Positions 23,317 through 37,600 of a DNA stretch of 64,000 nt are shown one piece after another. This DNA comes from Gordius sp. MW1 (Eukaryota > Nematomorpha > Gordioida > Gordea > Gordiidae). The DNA lies in NCBI GenBank assembly GCA_964036665.1, contig OZ038532.1:15518537-15582536 (forward strand). Reading direction: 5' to 3'. The position numbers and the translations under genes are program-made. The notes beneath the pieces are model-generated. The model had not been told where the DNA came from. It saw nothing but the letters and a program-made list of their open reading frames with translations, and did no database searches. Every line of letters starts with the position of its first letter. Positions within the stretch are counted from its first letter, which is position 1.

Positions 23317-26300
23317 GGATTCTCAAATTGGCTTACTTTTATATATTTTTTCATGCTCTTTCACATAGAATCGAAAAAAATAAATATTTTTACCTCAAAA
23401 TTTTTCACATATTTTTCTTTCAACCGTATGCATCCGATGAAAGTTGTCGTTTTCAGACGTGGTTTCTATGATCCCAAGTAAAAATTTATCAGAATCTGAA
23501 ACTATTACTTTGAAATCATGATCGCATAGAGCCATTTTCAAAAATTAAGCATCACGTTGCGATACAACAAACTAATCGCAACAATAAAACGTTGTCTTTT
23601 GTCAAAATGATAGTTCTCGCAGCTTAAAACCTCTTTTCGGAAGTCAATCGAGGATAATAGGATTCTCAAATTGGCTTACTTTTATATATTTTTTCATGCT
23701 CTTTCACATAGAATCAAAAAAAATAACTATTTTTACCTCAAAATTTTTCACATATTTTTCTTTCAACTGTATGCATCCGATGAAAGTTGTCGTTTTCAGA
23801 CGTGGTTTTGATGATATAAAGTAAAAATTTATCAGAATCAGAAAACTATTACTTTAAAATCATGATCGCATAGTGAATTTTTGAAAAATTAAGCACTCAC
23901 GTTGCGATACAACAAACTAATCGCAACAATAAAACGTTGTCTTTTGTCAAAATGATAGTTCTCGCAGCTTAAAACCCCTTTTCGGAAGTCAATCGAGGAT
24001 AATAGGATTCTCAAATTGGCTTACTTTTATATATTTTTTCATGCTCTTTCACATAGAATTGAAAAAAATAAATATTTTTACCTCAAAATTTCCCACATAT
24101 TTTTCTTTGAACCGTATTCATCCGATGAGAGTTGTCGTTTTCAGACGTGGTTTCTATGATCCCAAGTAAAAATTTATCAGAATCTGAAAACTATTACTTT
24201 GAAATCATGATCGCATAGAGCCATTTTCAAAAATTAAGCATCACGTTGCGATACAACAAACTAATCGCAACAATAAAACGTTGTCTTTTGTCAAAATGAT
24301 AGTTCTCGCAGCTTAAAACCTCTTTTCGGAAGTCAATCGAGGATAATAGGATTCTCAAATTGGCTTACTTTTATATATTTTTTAATGCTCTTTCCCATAG
24401 AATCGAAAAAAATAAATATTTTTACCTCAAAATTTTTCACATATTTTTCTTTCAACCGTATGCATCCGATGAAAGTTGTCGTTTTAAGACGTGGTTTCGA
24501 TGATAAAAAGTAAAAATTTATCAGAATCAGAAAACTATTACTTTAAAATCATGATCGCATAGTGCATTTTTGAAAAATTAAGCACTCACGTTGCGATACA
24601 ACAAACTAATCGCAACAATAAAACGTTGTCTTTTGTCAAAATGATAGTTCTCGCAGCTTAAAACCTCTTTTCGGAAGTCAATCGAGGATAATAGGATTCT
24701 CAAATTGGCTTACTTTTATACATTTTTTCATGCTCTTACACATAGAATTGAAAAAAATAAATATTTTTACCTCAAAAATTTTCACATATTTTTCTTTGAA
24801 CCGTATTCATCCGATGAAAGTTGTCGTTTTCAGACGTGGTTTCTATGATCCCAAGTAAAAATTTATCAGAATCAGAGAAATGTTACTTTAAAATCATGAT
24901 CGCATAGTGCATTTTTGAAAAATTAAACACTCACGTTGCGATACAACAAACTAATCGCAACAATAAAACGTTGTCTTTTGTCAAAATGATAGTTCTCGCA
25001 GCTTAAAACCCCTTTTCGGAAGTCAATCGAGGATAAAAGGATTCTCAAATTGGCTTACTTTTATATATTTTTTCATGCTCTTTCACATAGAATTGAAAAA
25101 AATAAATATTTTTACCTCAAAATTTCCCACATATTTTTCTTTGAACCGTATTCATCCGATGAGAGTTGTCGTTTTCAGACGTGGTTTCTATGATCCCAAG
25201 TAAAAATTTATCAGACCCTGAAAACTATTACTTTGAAATCATGATCGCATAGAGCCATTTTCAAAAATTAAGCATCACGTTGCGATACAACAAACTAATC
25301 GCAACAATAAAACGTTGTCTTTTGTCAAAATGATAGTTCTCGCAGCTTAAAACCTCTTTTCGGAAGTCAATTGAGGATAATAGGATTCTCAAATTGGCTA
25401 ACTTTTATATATTTTTTCATGCTCTTTCACATAGAATCGAAAAAAATAAATATTTTTACCTAAATTTTTCACATATTTTTCTTTCAACCGTATGCATCCG
25501 ATGAAAGTTGTCGTTTTCAGACGTGGTTTCTATGATCCCAAGTAAAAATTTATCAGAATCAGAAAACTATTACTTTAAAATCATGATCGCATAGTGCATT
25601 TTTGAAAAATTAAGCACTCACGTTGCGATACAACAAACTAATCGCAACAATAAAACGTTGTCTTTTGTCAAAATGATAGTTCTCGCACCTTAAAACCTCT
25701 TTTCGGAAGTCAATCGAGGATAATAGGATTCTCAAATTGGCTTACTTTTATATATTTTTTCATGCTCTTTCACATAGAATCGAAAAAAATAAATATTTTT
25801 ACCTCAAAATTTTTCACATATTTTCTTTCAACCGTATGCATACGATGAAAGTTGTCGTTTTAAGACGTGGTTTCGATGATAAAAAGTAAAAATTTATCAG
25901 AATCAGAAAACTATTACTTTAAAATCATGATCGCATAGTGCATTTTTGAAAAATTAAGCACTCACGTTGCGATACAACAAACTAATCGCAACAATAAAAC
26001 GTTGTCTTTTGTCAAAATGATAGTTCTCGCATCTTAAAACCTCTTTTCGGAAGTCAATCGAGGATAATAGGATTCTCAAATTGGCTTACTTTTATATATT
26101 TTTTCATGCTCTTTCACATAGAATCGAAAAAAATAAATATTTTTACCTCAAAATTTTTCACATATTTATCTTTCAACCGTATGCATCCGATGAAAGTTGT
26201 CGTTTTAAGACGTGGTTTCGATGATAAAAAGTAAAAATTTATCAGAATCAGAGAAATGTTACTTTGAAATCATGATCGCATAGTGCATTTTTGAAAAATT

Positions 26301-26753
26301 AAGCACTCACGTTGCGATACAACAAACTAATCGCAACAATAAAACGTTGTCTTTTGTCAAAATGATAGTTATCGCAGCTTAAAACCCCTTTTCGGAAGTC
26401 AATCGAGGATAATAGGATTCTCAAATTGGCTTATTTTTATATATTATGCTCTTTCACATAGAATTAAAAAAAATAAATATTTTTACCTCAAAATTTCCCA
26501 CATATTTTTCTTTGAACCGTATAGATCCGATGAGAGTTGTCGTTTTCAGACGTGGTTTCTATGATCCCAAGTAAAAATTTATCAGAATCTGAAAACTATT
26601 ACTTTGAAATCATGATCGCATAGAGCCATTTTCAAAAATTAAGCATCACGTTGCGATACAACAAACTAATCGCAACAATAAAACGTTGTCTTTTGTCAAA
26701 ATGATAGTTCTCGCAGCTTAAAACCTCTTTTCGGAAGTCAATCGAGGATAATA
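23317..26753 (-). repeat. 10-unit higher-order repeat, copy A (3437 bp)
   Basis: Ten units of 339-345 bp. Marker order on the + strand: GAATCAAAAAAAATAAC (23711), AATGCTCTTTCCC (24384), TATACATTTTTTC (24714), GGATAAAAGG (25031), CAGACCCTG (25213), TCGCACCTT (25685), CGTATGCATACG (25829), CATATTTATC (26161), and a short TATATTATGCTC unit (26415-26753). Unit classes alternate among T1, T2, T3-like and mosaics. Tandem copy B follows immediately at an exact offset of 3437 bp. Confidence 0.92.
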
Positions 26754-29700
26754 GGATTCTCAAATTGGCTTACTTTTATATATTTTTTCATGCTCTTTCA
26801 CATAGAATCGAAAAAAATAAATATTTTTACCTCAAAATTTTTCACATATTTTTCTTTCAACCGTATGCATCCGATGAAAGTTGTCGTTTTCAGACGTGGT
26901 TTCTATGATCCCAAGTAAAAATTTATCAGAATCTGAAACTATTACTTTGAAATCATGATCGCATAGAGCCATTTTCAAAAATTAAGCATCACGTTGCGAT
27001 ACAACAAACTAATCGCAACAATAAAACGTTGTCTTTTGTCAAAATGATAGTTCTCGCAGCTTAAAACCTCTTTTCGGAAGTCAATCGAGGATAATAGGAT
27101 TCTCAAATTGGCTTACTTTTATATATTTTTTCATGCTCTTTCACATAGAATCAAAAAAAATAACTATTTTTACCTCAAAATTTTTCACATATTTTTCTTT
27201 CAACTGTATGCATCCGATGAAAGTTGTCGTTTTCAGACGTGGTTTTGATGATATAAAGTAAAAATTTATCAGAATCAGAAAACTATTACTTTAAAATCAT
27301 GATCGCATAGTGAATTTTTGAAAAATTAAGCACTCACGTTGCGATACAACAAACTAATCGCAACAATAAAACGTTGTCTTTTGTCAAAATGATAGTTCTC
27401 GCAGCTTAAAACCCCTTTTCGGAAGTCAATCGAGGATAATAGGATTCTCAAATTGGCTTACTTTTATATATTTTTTCATGCTCTTTCACATAGAATTGAA
27501 AAAAATAAATATTTTTACCTCAAAATTTCCCACATATTTTTCTTTGAACCGTATTCATCCGATGAGAGTTGTCGTTTTCAGACGTGGTTTCTATGATCCC
27601 AAGTAAAAATTTATCAGAATCTGAAAACTATTACTTTGAAATCATGATCGCATAGAGCCATTTTCAAAAATTAAGCATCACGTTGCGATACAACAAACTA
27701 ATCGCAACAATAAAACGTTGTCTTTTGTCAAAATGATAGTTCTCGCAGCTTAAAACCTCTTTTCGGAAGTCAATCGAGGATAATAGGATTCTCAAATTGG
27801 CTTACTTTTATATATTTTTTAATGCTCTTTCCCATAGAATCGAAAAAAATAAATATTTTTACCTCAAAATTTTTCACATATTTTTCTTTCAACCGTATGC
27901 ATCCGATGAAAGTTGTCGTTTTAAGACGTGGTTTCGATGATAAAAAGTAAAAATTTATCAGAATCAGAAAACTATTACTTTAAAATCATGATCGCATAGT
28001 GCATTTTTGAAAAATTAAGCACTCACGTTGCGATACAACAAACTAATCGCAACAATAAAACGTTGTCTTTTGTCAAAATGATAGTTCTCGCAGCTTAAAA
28101 CCTCTTTTCGGAAGTCAATCGAGGATAATAGGATTCTCAAATTGGCTTACTTTTATACATTTTTTCATGCTCTTACACATAGAATTGAAAAAAATAAATA
28201 TTTTTACCTCAAAAATTTTCACATATTTTTCTTTGAACCGTATTCATCCGATGAAAGTTGTCGTTTTCAGACGTGGTTTCTATGATCCCAAGTAAAAATT
28301 TATCAGAATCAGAGAAATGTTACTTTAAAATCATGATCGCATAGTGCATTTTTGAAAAATTAAACACTCACGTTGCGATACAACAAACTAATCGCAACAA
28401 TAAAACGTTGTCTTTTGTCAAAATGATAGTTCTCGCAGCTTAAAACCCCTTTTCGGAAGTCAATCGAGGATAAAAGGATTCTCAAATTGGCTTACTTTTA
28501 TATATTTTTTCATGCTCTTTCACATAGAATTGAAAAAAATAAATATTTTTACCTCAAAATTTCCCACATATTTTTCTTTGAACCGTATTCATCCGATGAG
28601 AGTTGTCGTTTTCAGACGTGGTTTCTATGATCCCAAGTAAAAATTTATCAGACCCTGAAAACTATTACTTTGAAATCATGATCGCATAGAGCCATTTTCA
28701 AAAATTAAGCATCACGTTGCGATACAACAAACTAATCGCAACAATAAAACGTTGTCTTTTGTCAAAATGATAGTTCTCGCAGCTTAAAACCTCTTTTCGG
28801 AAGTCAATTGAGGATAATAGGATTCTCAAATTGGCTAACTTTTATATATTTTTTCATGCTCTTTCACATAGAATCGAAAAAAATAAATATTTTTACCTAA
28901 ATTTTTCACATATTTTTCTTTCAACCGTATGCATCCGATGAAAGTTGTCGTTTTCAGACGTGGTTTCTATGATCCCAAGTAAAAATTTATCAGAATCAGA
29001 AAACTATTACTTTAAAATCATGATCGCATAGTGCATTTTTGAAAAATTAAGCACTCACGTTGCGATACAACAAACTAATCGCAACAATAAAACGTTGTCT
29101 TTTGTCAAAATGATAGTTCTCGCACCTTAAAACCTCTTTTCGGAAGTCAATCGAGGATAATAGGATTCTCAAATTGGCTTACTTTTATATATTTTTTCAT
29201 GCTCTTTCACATAGAATCGAAAAAAATAAATATTTTTACCTCAAAATTTTTCACATATTTTCTTTCAACCGTATGCATACGATGAAAGTTGTCGTTTTAA
29301 GACGTGGTTTCGATGATAAAAAGTAAAAATTTATCAGAATCAGAAAACTATTACTTTAAAATCATGATCGCATAGTGCATTTTTGAAAAATTAAGCACTC
29401 ACGTTGCGATACAACAAACTAATCGCAACAATAAAACGTTGTCTTTTGTCAAAATGATAGTTCTCGCAGCTTAAAACCTCTTTTCGGAAGTCAATCGAGG
29501 ATAATAGGATTCTCAAATTGGCTTACTTTTATATATTTTTTCATGCTCTTTCACATAGAATCGAAAAAAATAAATATTTTTACCTCAAAATTTTTCACAT
29601 ATTTATCTTTCAACCGTATGCATCCGATGAAAGTTGTCGTTTTAAGACGTGGTTTCGATGATAAAAAGTAAAAATTTATCAGAATCAGAGAAATGTTACT

Positions 29701-30190
29701 TTGAAATCATGATCGCATAGTGCATTTTTGAAAAATTAAGCACTCACGTTGCGATACAACAAACTAATCGCAACAATAAAACGTTGTCTTTTGTCAAAAT
29801 GATAGTTATCGCAGCTTAAAACCCCTTTTCGGAAGTCAATCGAGGATAATAGGATTCTCAAATTGGCTTATTTTTATATATTATGCTCTTTCACATAGAA
29901 TTAAAAAAAATAAATATTTTTACCTCAAAATTTCCCACATATTTTTCTTTGAACCGTATAGATCCGATGAGAGTTGTCGTTTTCAGACGTGGTTTCTATG
30001 ATCCCAAGTAAAAATTTATCAGAATCTGAAAACTATTACTTTGAAATCATGATCGCATAGAGCCATTTTCAAAAATTAAGCATCACGTTGCGATACAACA
30101 AACTAATCGCAACAATAAAACGTTGTCTTTTGTCAAAATGATAGTTCTCGCAGCTTAAAACCTCTTTTCGGAAGTCAATCGAGGATAATA
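26754..30190 (-). repeat. 10-unit higher-order repeat, copy B (3437 bp)
   Basis: Repeats copy A marker for marker at an offset of exactly 3437 bp (27148, 27821, 28151, 29598 and the TATATTATGCTC unit at 29852-30190). The only differences I noticed by eye are at 26031 (TCGCATCTT) against 29468 (TCGCAGCTT), and one base in an A/T run near 25818 against 29255. Homology with copy A extends about 30 bp past 30190 and stops where A has TTTTTTCATG and B has TTTTTTTATG. On the other side, near 23247, it stops at the 10-bp-deletion site. Such identity implies a very recent duplication. Confidence 0.92.
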
Positions 30191-33100
30191 GGATTCTCAA
30201 ATTGGCTTACTTTTATATATTTTTTTATGCTCTTTCACATAGAATCGAAAAAAATAAATATTTTTACCTCAAAATTTTTCACATATTTTTCTTTGAACCG
30301 TATTCATCCGATGAGAGTTGTCGTTTTCAGACGTGGTTTCTATGATCCCAAGTAAAAATTTATCAGAATCTGAAAACTATTACTTTGAAATCATGATCGC
30401 ATAGAGCCATTTTCAAAAATTAAGCATCACGTTGCGATACAACAAACTAATCGCAACAATAAAACGTTGTCTTTTGTCAAAATGATAGTTCTCGCAGCTT
30501 AAAACCTCTTTTCTGAAGTCAATCGAGGATAATAGGATTCTCAAATTGGCTTACTTTTATATATTTTTTTATGCTCTTTCACATAGAATCGAAAAAAATA
30601 AATATTTTTACCTCAAAATTTACATATTTTTCTTTCAACCGTATGCATCCGATGAAAGTTGTCGTTTTCAGACGTGGTTTCTATGATCCCAAGTAAAAAT
30701 TTATCAGAATCAGAAAACTATTACTTTAAAATCATGATCGCATAGTGCATTTTTGAAAAATTAAGCACTCACGTTGCGATACAACAAACTAATCGCAACA
30801 ATAAAACGTTGTCTTTTGTCAAAATGATAGTTCTCGCAGCTTAAAACCTCTTTTCGGAAGTCAATCGAGGATAATAGGATTCTCAAATTGGCTTACTTTT
30901 ATATATTTTTTCATGCTCTTTCACATGGAATCGAAAAAAATAAATATTTTTACATCAAAATTTTTCACATATTTTTCTTTCAACCGTATGCATCCGATGA
31001 AAGTTGTCGTTTTAAGACGTGGTTTCGATGATAAAAAGTAAAAATTTATCAGAATCAGAAAACTATTACTTTAAAATCATGATCGCATAGTGCATTTTTG
31101 AAAAATTAAGCACTCACGTTGCGATACAACAAACTAATCGCAACAATAAAACGTTGTCTTTTGTCAAAATGATAGTTCTCGCAGCTTAAAACCCCTTTTC
31201 GGAAGTCAATCGAGGATAATAGGATTCTCAAATTGGCTTACTTTTATATATTTTTTCATGCTCTTTCACATAGAATTGAAAAAAATAAATATTTTTACCT
31301 CAAAATTTCCCACTTTTTTTCTTTGAACCGTATAGATCCGATGAGAGTTGTCGTTTTCAGACGTGGTTTCTGTGATCCCAAGTAAAAATTTATCAGAATC
31401 TGTAAACTATTACTTTGAAATCATGATCGCATAGAGCCATTTTCAAAAATTAAGCATCACGTTGCGATACAACAAACTAATCGCTACAATAAAACGTTGT
31501 CTTTTGTCAAAATGATAGTTGTCGCAGCTTAAAACCTCTTTTCGGAAGTCAATCGAGGATAATAGGATTCTGAAATTGGCTTACTTTTATATATTTTTTC
31601 ATGCTCTTTCACATAGAATCGAAAAAAATAAATATTTTTACCTCAAAAATTTTCACATATTTTTCTTTGAACCGTATTCATCCGATGAGAGTTGACGTTT
31701 TCAGACGTGGTTTCTATGATCCCAAGTAAAAATTTATCAGAATCAGAAAACTATTACTTTAAAATCATGATCGCATAGTGCATTTTTGAAAAATTAAGCA
31801 CTCACGTTGCGATACAACAAACTAATTGCAACAATAAAACGTTGTCTTTTGTCAAAATGATAGTTCTCGCAGCTTAAAACCTCTTTTCGGAAGTCAATCG
31901 AGGATAATAGGATTCTCAAATTGGCTTACTTTTATATATTTTTTCATGCTCTTTCACATAGAATCGAAAAAAATAAATATTTTTACCTCAAAATTTTTTA
32001 CATATTTTTCTTTCAACCGTATGCATCCGATAAAAGTTGTCGTTTTAAGACGTGGTTTCGATGATAAAAAGTAAAAATTTATCAGAATCAGAAAACTATT
32101 ACTTTAAAATCATGATCGCATAGTGCATTTTTGAAAAATTAAGCACTCACGTTGCGATACAACAAACTAATCGCAACAATAAAACGTTGTCTTTTGTCAA
32201 AATGATAGTTCTCGCAGCTAACCTCTTTTCGGAAGTCAATCGAGGATAATAGGATTCTCAAATTGGCTTACTTTTATATATTTTTTCATGCTCTTTCACA
32301 TAGAATCGAAAAAAATAAATATTTTTACCTCAAAATTTTTCACATATTTTTCTTTCAACCGTATGCATCCGATGAAAGTTGTCGTTTTAAGACGTGGTTT
32401 CGATGATAAAAAGTAAAAATTTATCAGAATCAGAAAACTATTACTTTAAAATCATGATCGCATAGTGCATTTTTGAAAAATTAAGCACTCACGTTGCGAT
32501 ACAACAAACTAATTGCAATAAAACGTTGTCTTTTGTCAAAATGATAGTTCTCGCAGCTTAAAACCTCTTTTCGGAAGTCAATCGAGGATAATAGGATTCT
32601 CAAATTGGCTTACTTTTATATATTTTTTCATGCTCTTTCACATAGAATCGAAAAAAATAAATATTTTTACCTCAAAATTTTTCACATATTTTCTTTCAAC
32701 CGTATGCATCCGATGAAAGTTGTCGTTTTAAGACGTGGTTTCGATGATAAAAAGTAAAAATTTATCAGAATCAGAAAACTATTACTTTAAAATCATGATC
32801 GCATAGTGCATTTTTGAAAAATTAAGCACTCACGTTGCGATACAACAAACTAATCGCAACAATAAAACGTTGTCTTTTGTCAAAATGATAGTTCTCGCAG
32901 CTTAAAACCCCTTTTCGGAAGTCAATCGAGGATAATAGGATTCTCAAATTGGCTTACTTTTATATGTTTTTTCATGCTCTTTCACATAGAATTGAAAAAA
33001 AATAAATAATTTTACCTCAAAATTTCCCACATATTTTTCTTTGAACCGTATAGATACGATGATAGTTGTCGTTTTCAGACGTGGTTTCTATGATCCCAAG

Positions 33101-34652
33101 TAAAAATTTATCAGAATCTGAAAACTATTACTTTGAAATCATAATCGCATGGAGCCATTTTCAAAAATTAAGCATCACGTTGCGATACAACAAACTAATC
33201 GCAACAATAAAACGTTGTCTTTTGTCAAAATGATAGTTGTCGCAGCTTAAAACCTCTTTTCGGAAGTCAATCGAGGATAATAGGATTCTCAAATTGGCTT
33301 ACTTTTATATATTTTTTCATGCTCTTTCACATAGAATCGAAAAAAATAAATATTTTTACCTCAAAATTTTTCACATATTTTTCTTTGAACCGTATTCATC
33401 CGGTAAGAGTTGTCGTTTTCAGACGTGGTTTCTATGATCCCAAGTAAAAATTTATCAGAATCTGAAAACTATTACTTTGAAATCATGATCGCATAGAGCC
33501 ATTTTCAAAAATTAAGCATCACGTTGCGATACAACAAACTAATCGCAACAATAAAACGTTGTCTTTTGTCAAAATGATAGTTCTCGCAGCTTAAAACCTC
33601 TTTTCGGAAGTCAATCGAGGATAATAGGATTCTCAAATTGGCTTACTTTTATATATTTTTTTATGCTCTTTCACATAGAATCGAAAAAAATAAACATTTT
33701 TACCTCAAAATTTACATATTTTTCTTTCAACCGTATGCATCCGATGAAAGTTGTCGTTTTCAGACGTGGTTTCTATGATCCCAAGTAAAAATTTATCAGA
33801 ATCAGAAAACTATTACTTTAAAATCATGATCGCATAGTGCATTTTTGAAAAATTAAGCACTCACGTTGCGATACAACAAACTAATCGCAACAATAAAACG
33901 TTGTCTTTTGTCAAAATGATAGTTCTCGCAGCTTAAAACCTCTTTTCGGAAATCAATCGAGGATAATAGGATTCTCAAATTGGCTTACTTTTATATATTT
34001 TTTCATGCTCTTTCACATGGAATCGAAAAAAATAAATATTTTTACCTCAAAATTTTTCACATATTTATCTTTCAACCGTATGCATCCGATGAAAGTTGTC
34101 GTTTTAAGACGTGGTTTCGATGATAAAAAGTAAAAATTTATCAGAATCAGAGAAATGTTACTTTGAAATCATGATCGCATAGTGCATTTTTGAAAAATTA
34201 AGCACTCACGTTGCGATACAACAAACTAATCGCAACAATAAAACGTTGTCTTTTGTCAAAATGATAGTTATCGCAGCTTAAAACCCCTTTTCGGAAGTCA
34301 ATCGAGGATAATAGGATTCTCAAATTGGCTTACTTTTATATATTATGCTCTTTCACATAGAATTAAAAAAAATAAATATTTTTACCTCAAAATTTCCCAC
34401 ATATTTTTCTTTGAACCGTATAGATCCGATGAGAGTTGTCGTTTTCAGACGTGGTTTCTATGATCCCAAGTAAAAATTTATCAGAATCTGAAAACTATTA
34501 CTTTGAAATCATGATCGCATAGAGCCATTTTCAAAAATTAAGCATCACGTTGCGATACAACAAACTAATCGCAACAATAAAACGTTGTCTTTTGTCAAAA
34601 TGATAGTTCTCGCAGCTTAAAACCTCTTTTCGGAAGTCAATCGAGGATAATA
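30191..34652 (-). repeat. 13-unit higher-order repeat, copy 1 (4462 bp)
   Basis: Markers: TTTTTTTATGC units, TTCTGAAGTC (30511), TTTACATATT (about 30620), CCCACTTTTTTTC (about 31310), AATCGCTACAAT (31479), GTTGACGTTTTC (about 31690), GATAAAAGTTG (32029), TATATGTTTT (32962), GTCGCAGCTT (33239) and ATCCGGTAAG (33398). They recur at +4462 to +4469 in copy 2. The offset grows by 7 because copy 1 alone lost 3-4 bp at about 32217 (GCAGCTAACC) and 3 bp at about 32515 (ATTGCAATAAAACG). The relation starts upstream, between about 29.35 and 29.6 kb, and breaks near 33.70 kb. Confidence 0.85.
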
Positions 34653-37600
34653 GGATTCTCAAATTGGCTTACTTTTATATATTTTTTTATGCTCTTTCAC
34701 ATAGAATCGAAAAAAATAAATATTTTTACCTCAAAATTTTTCACATATTTTTCTTTGAACCGTATTCATCCGATGAGAGTTGTCGTTTTCAGACGTGGTT
34801 TCTATGATCCCAAGTAAAAATTTATCAGAATCTGAAAACTATTACTTTGAAATCATGATCGCATAGAGCCATTTTCAAAAATTAAGCATCACGTTGCGAT
34901 ACAACAAACTAATCGCAACAATAAAACGTTGTCTTTTGTCAAACTGATAGTTCTCGCAGCTTAAAACCTCTTTTCTGAAGTCAATCGAGGATAATAGGAT
35001 TCTCAAATTGGCTTACTTTTATATATTTTTTTATGCTCTTTCACATAGAATCGAAAAAAATAAATATTTTTACCTCAAAATTTACATATTTTTCTTTCAA
35101 CCGTATGCATCCGATGAAAGTTGTCGTTTTCAGACGTGGTTTCTATGATCCCAAGTAAAAATTTATCAGAATCAGAAAACTATTACTTTAAAATCATGAT
35201 CGCATAGTGCATTTTTGAAAAATTAAGCACTCACGTTGCGATACAACAAACTAATCGCAACAATAAAACGTTGTCTTTTGTCAAAATGATAGTTCTCGCA
35301 GCTTAAAACCTCTTTTCGGAAGTCAATCGAGGATAATAGGATTCTCAAATTGGCTTACTTTTATATATTTTTTCATGCTCTTTCACATGGAATCGAAAAA
35401 AATAAATATTTTTACCTCAAAATTTTTCACATATTTTTCTTTCAACCGTATGCATCCGATGAAAGTTGTCGTTTTAAGACGTGGTTTCCATGATAAAAAG
35501 TAAAAATTTATCAGAATCAGAAAACTATTACTTTAAAATCATGATCGCATAGTGCATTTTTGAAAAATTAAGCACTCACGTTGCGATACAACAAACTAAT
35601 CGCAACAATAAAACGTTGTCTTTTGTCAAAATGATAGTTCTCGCAGCTTAAAACCCCTTTTCGGAAGTCAATCGAGGATAATAGGATTCTCAAATTGGCT
35701 TACTTTTATATATTTTTTCATGCTCTTTCACATAGAATTGAAAAAAATAAATATTTTTACCTCAAAATTTCCCACTTTTTTTCTTTGAACCGTATAGATC
35801 CGATGAGAGTTGTCGTTTTCAGACGTGGTTTCTGTGATCCCAAGTAAAAATTTATCAGAATCTGTAAACTATTACTTTGAAATCATGATCGCATAGAGCC
35901 ATTTTCAAAAATTAAGCATCACGTTGCGATACAACAAACTAATCGCTACAATAAAACGTTGTCTTTTGTCAAAATGATAGTTGTCGCAGCTTAAAACCTC
36001 TTTTCGGAAGTCAATCGAGGATAATAGGATTCTGAAATTGGCTTACTTTTATATATTTTTTCATGCTCTTTCACATAGAATCGAAAAAAATAAATATTTT
36101 TACCTCAAAAATTTTCACATATTTTTCTTTGAACCGTATTCATCCGATGAGAGTTGACGTTTTCAGACGTGGTTTCTATGATCCCAAGTAAAAATTTATC
36201 AGAATCAGAAAACTATTACTTTAAAATCATGATCGCATAGTGCATTTTTGAAAAATTAAGCACTCACGTTGCGATACAACAAACTAATTGCAACAATAAA
36301 ACGTTGTCTTTTGTCAAAATGATAGTTCTCGCAGCTTAAAACCTCTTTTCGGAAGTCAATCGAGGATAATAGGATTCTCAAATTGGCTTACTTTTATATA
36401 TTTTTTCATGCTCTTTCACATAGAATCGAAAAAAATAAATATTTTTACCTCAAAATTTTTTACATATTTTTCTTTCAACCGTATGCATCCGATAAAAGTT
36501 GTCGTTTTAAGACGTGGTTTCGATGATAAAAAGTAAAAATTTATCAGAATCAGAAAACTATTACTTTAAAATCATGATCGCATAGTGCATTTTTGAAAAA
36601 TTAAGCACTCACGTTGCGATACAACAAACTAATCGCAACAATAAAACGTTGTCTTTTGTCAAAATGATAGTTCTCGCAGCTTAAAACCTCTTTTCGGAAG
36701 TCAATCGAGGATAATAGGATTCTCAAATTGGCTTACTTTTATATATTTTTTCATGCTCTTTCACATAGAATCGAAAAAAATAAATATTTTTACCTCAAAA
36801 TTTTTCACATATTTTTCTTTCAACCGTATGCATCCGATGAAAGTTGTCGTTTTCAGACGTGGTTTCTATGATCCCAAGTAAAAATTTATCAGAATCAGAA
36901 AACTATTACTTTAAAATCATGATCGCATAGTGCATTTTTGAAAAATTAAGCACTCACGTTGCGATACAACAAACTAATTGCAACAATAAAACGTTGTCTT
37001 TTGTCAAAATGATAGTTCTCGCAGCTTAAAACCTCTTTTCGGAAGTCAATCGAGGATAATAGGATTCTCAAATTGGCTTACTTTTATATATTTTTTCATG
37101 CTCTTTCACATAGAATCGAAAAAAATAAATATTTTTACCTCAAAATTTTTCACATATTTTTCTTTCAACCGTATGCATCCGATGAAAGTTGTCGTTTTAA
37201 GACGTGGTTTCGATGATAAAAAGTAAAAATTTATCAGAATCAGAAAACTATTACTTTAAAATCATGATCGCATAGTGCATTTTTGAAAAATTAAGCACTC
37301 ACGTTGCGATACAACAAACTAATCGCAACAATAAAACGTTGTCTTTTGTCAAAATGATAGTTCTCGCAGCTTAAAACTTCTTTTCGGAAGTCAATCGAGG
37401 ATAATAGGATTCTCAAATTGGCTTACTTTTATATGTTTTTTCATGCTCTTTCACATAGAATTGAAAAAAAATAAATAATTTTACCTCAAAATTTCCCACA
37501 TATTTTTCTTTGAACCGTATAGATACGATGATAGTTGTCGTTTTCAGACGTGGTTTCTATGATCCCAAGTAAAAATTTATCAGAATCTGAAAACTATTAC

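Noticed and set aside
33237-33437. Open reading frame of 66 codons on the + strand, repeated at 37706, 41495 and 45964
   Set aside because: It starts at a TTG made by one substitution (GTTGTCGCAG instead of GTTCTCGCAG) and spans less than one satellite unit. Its four copies are sister copies of the higher-order repeats. No coding evidence.
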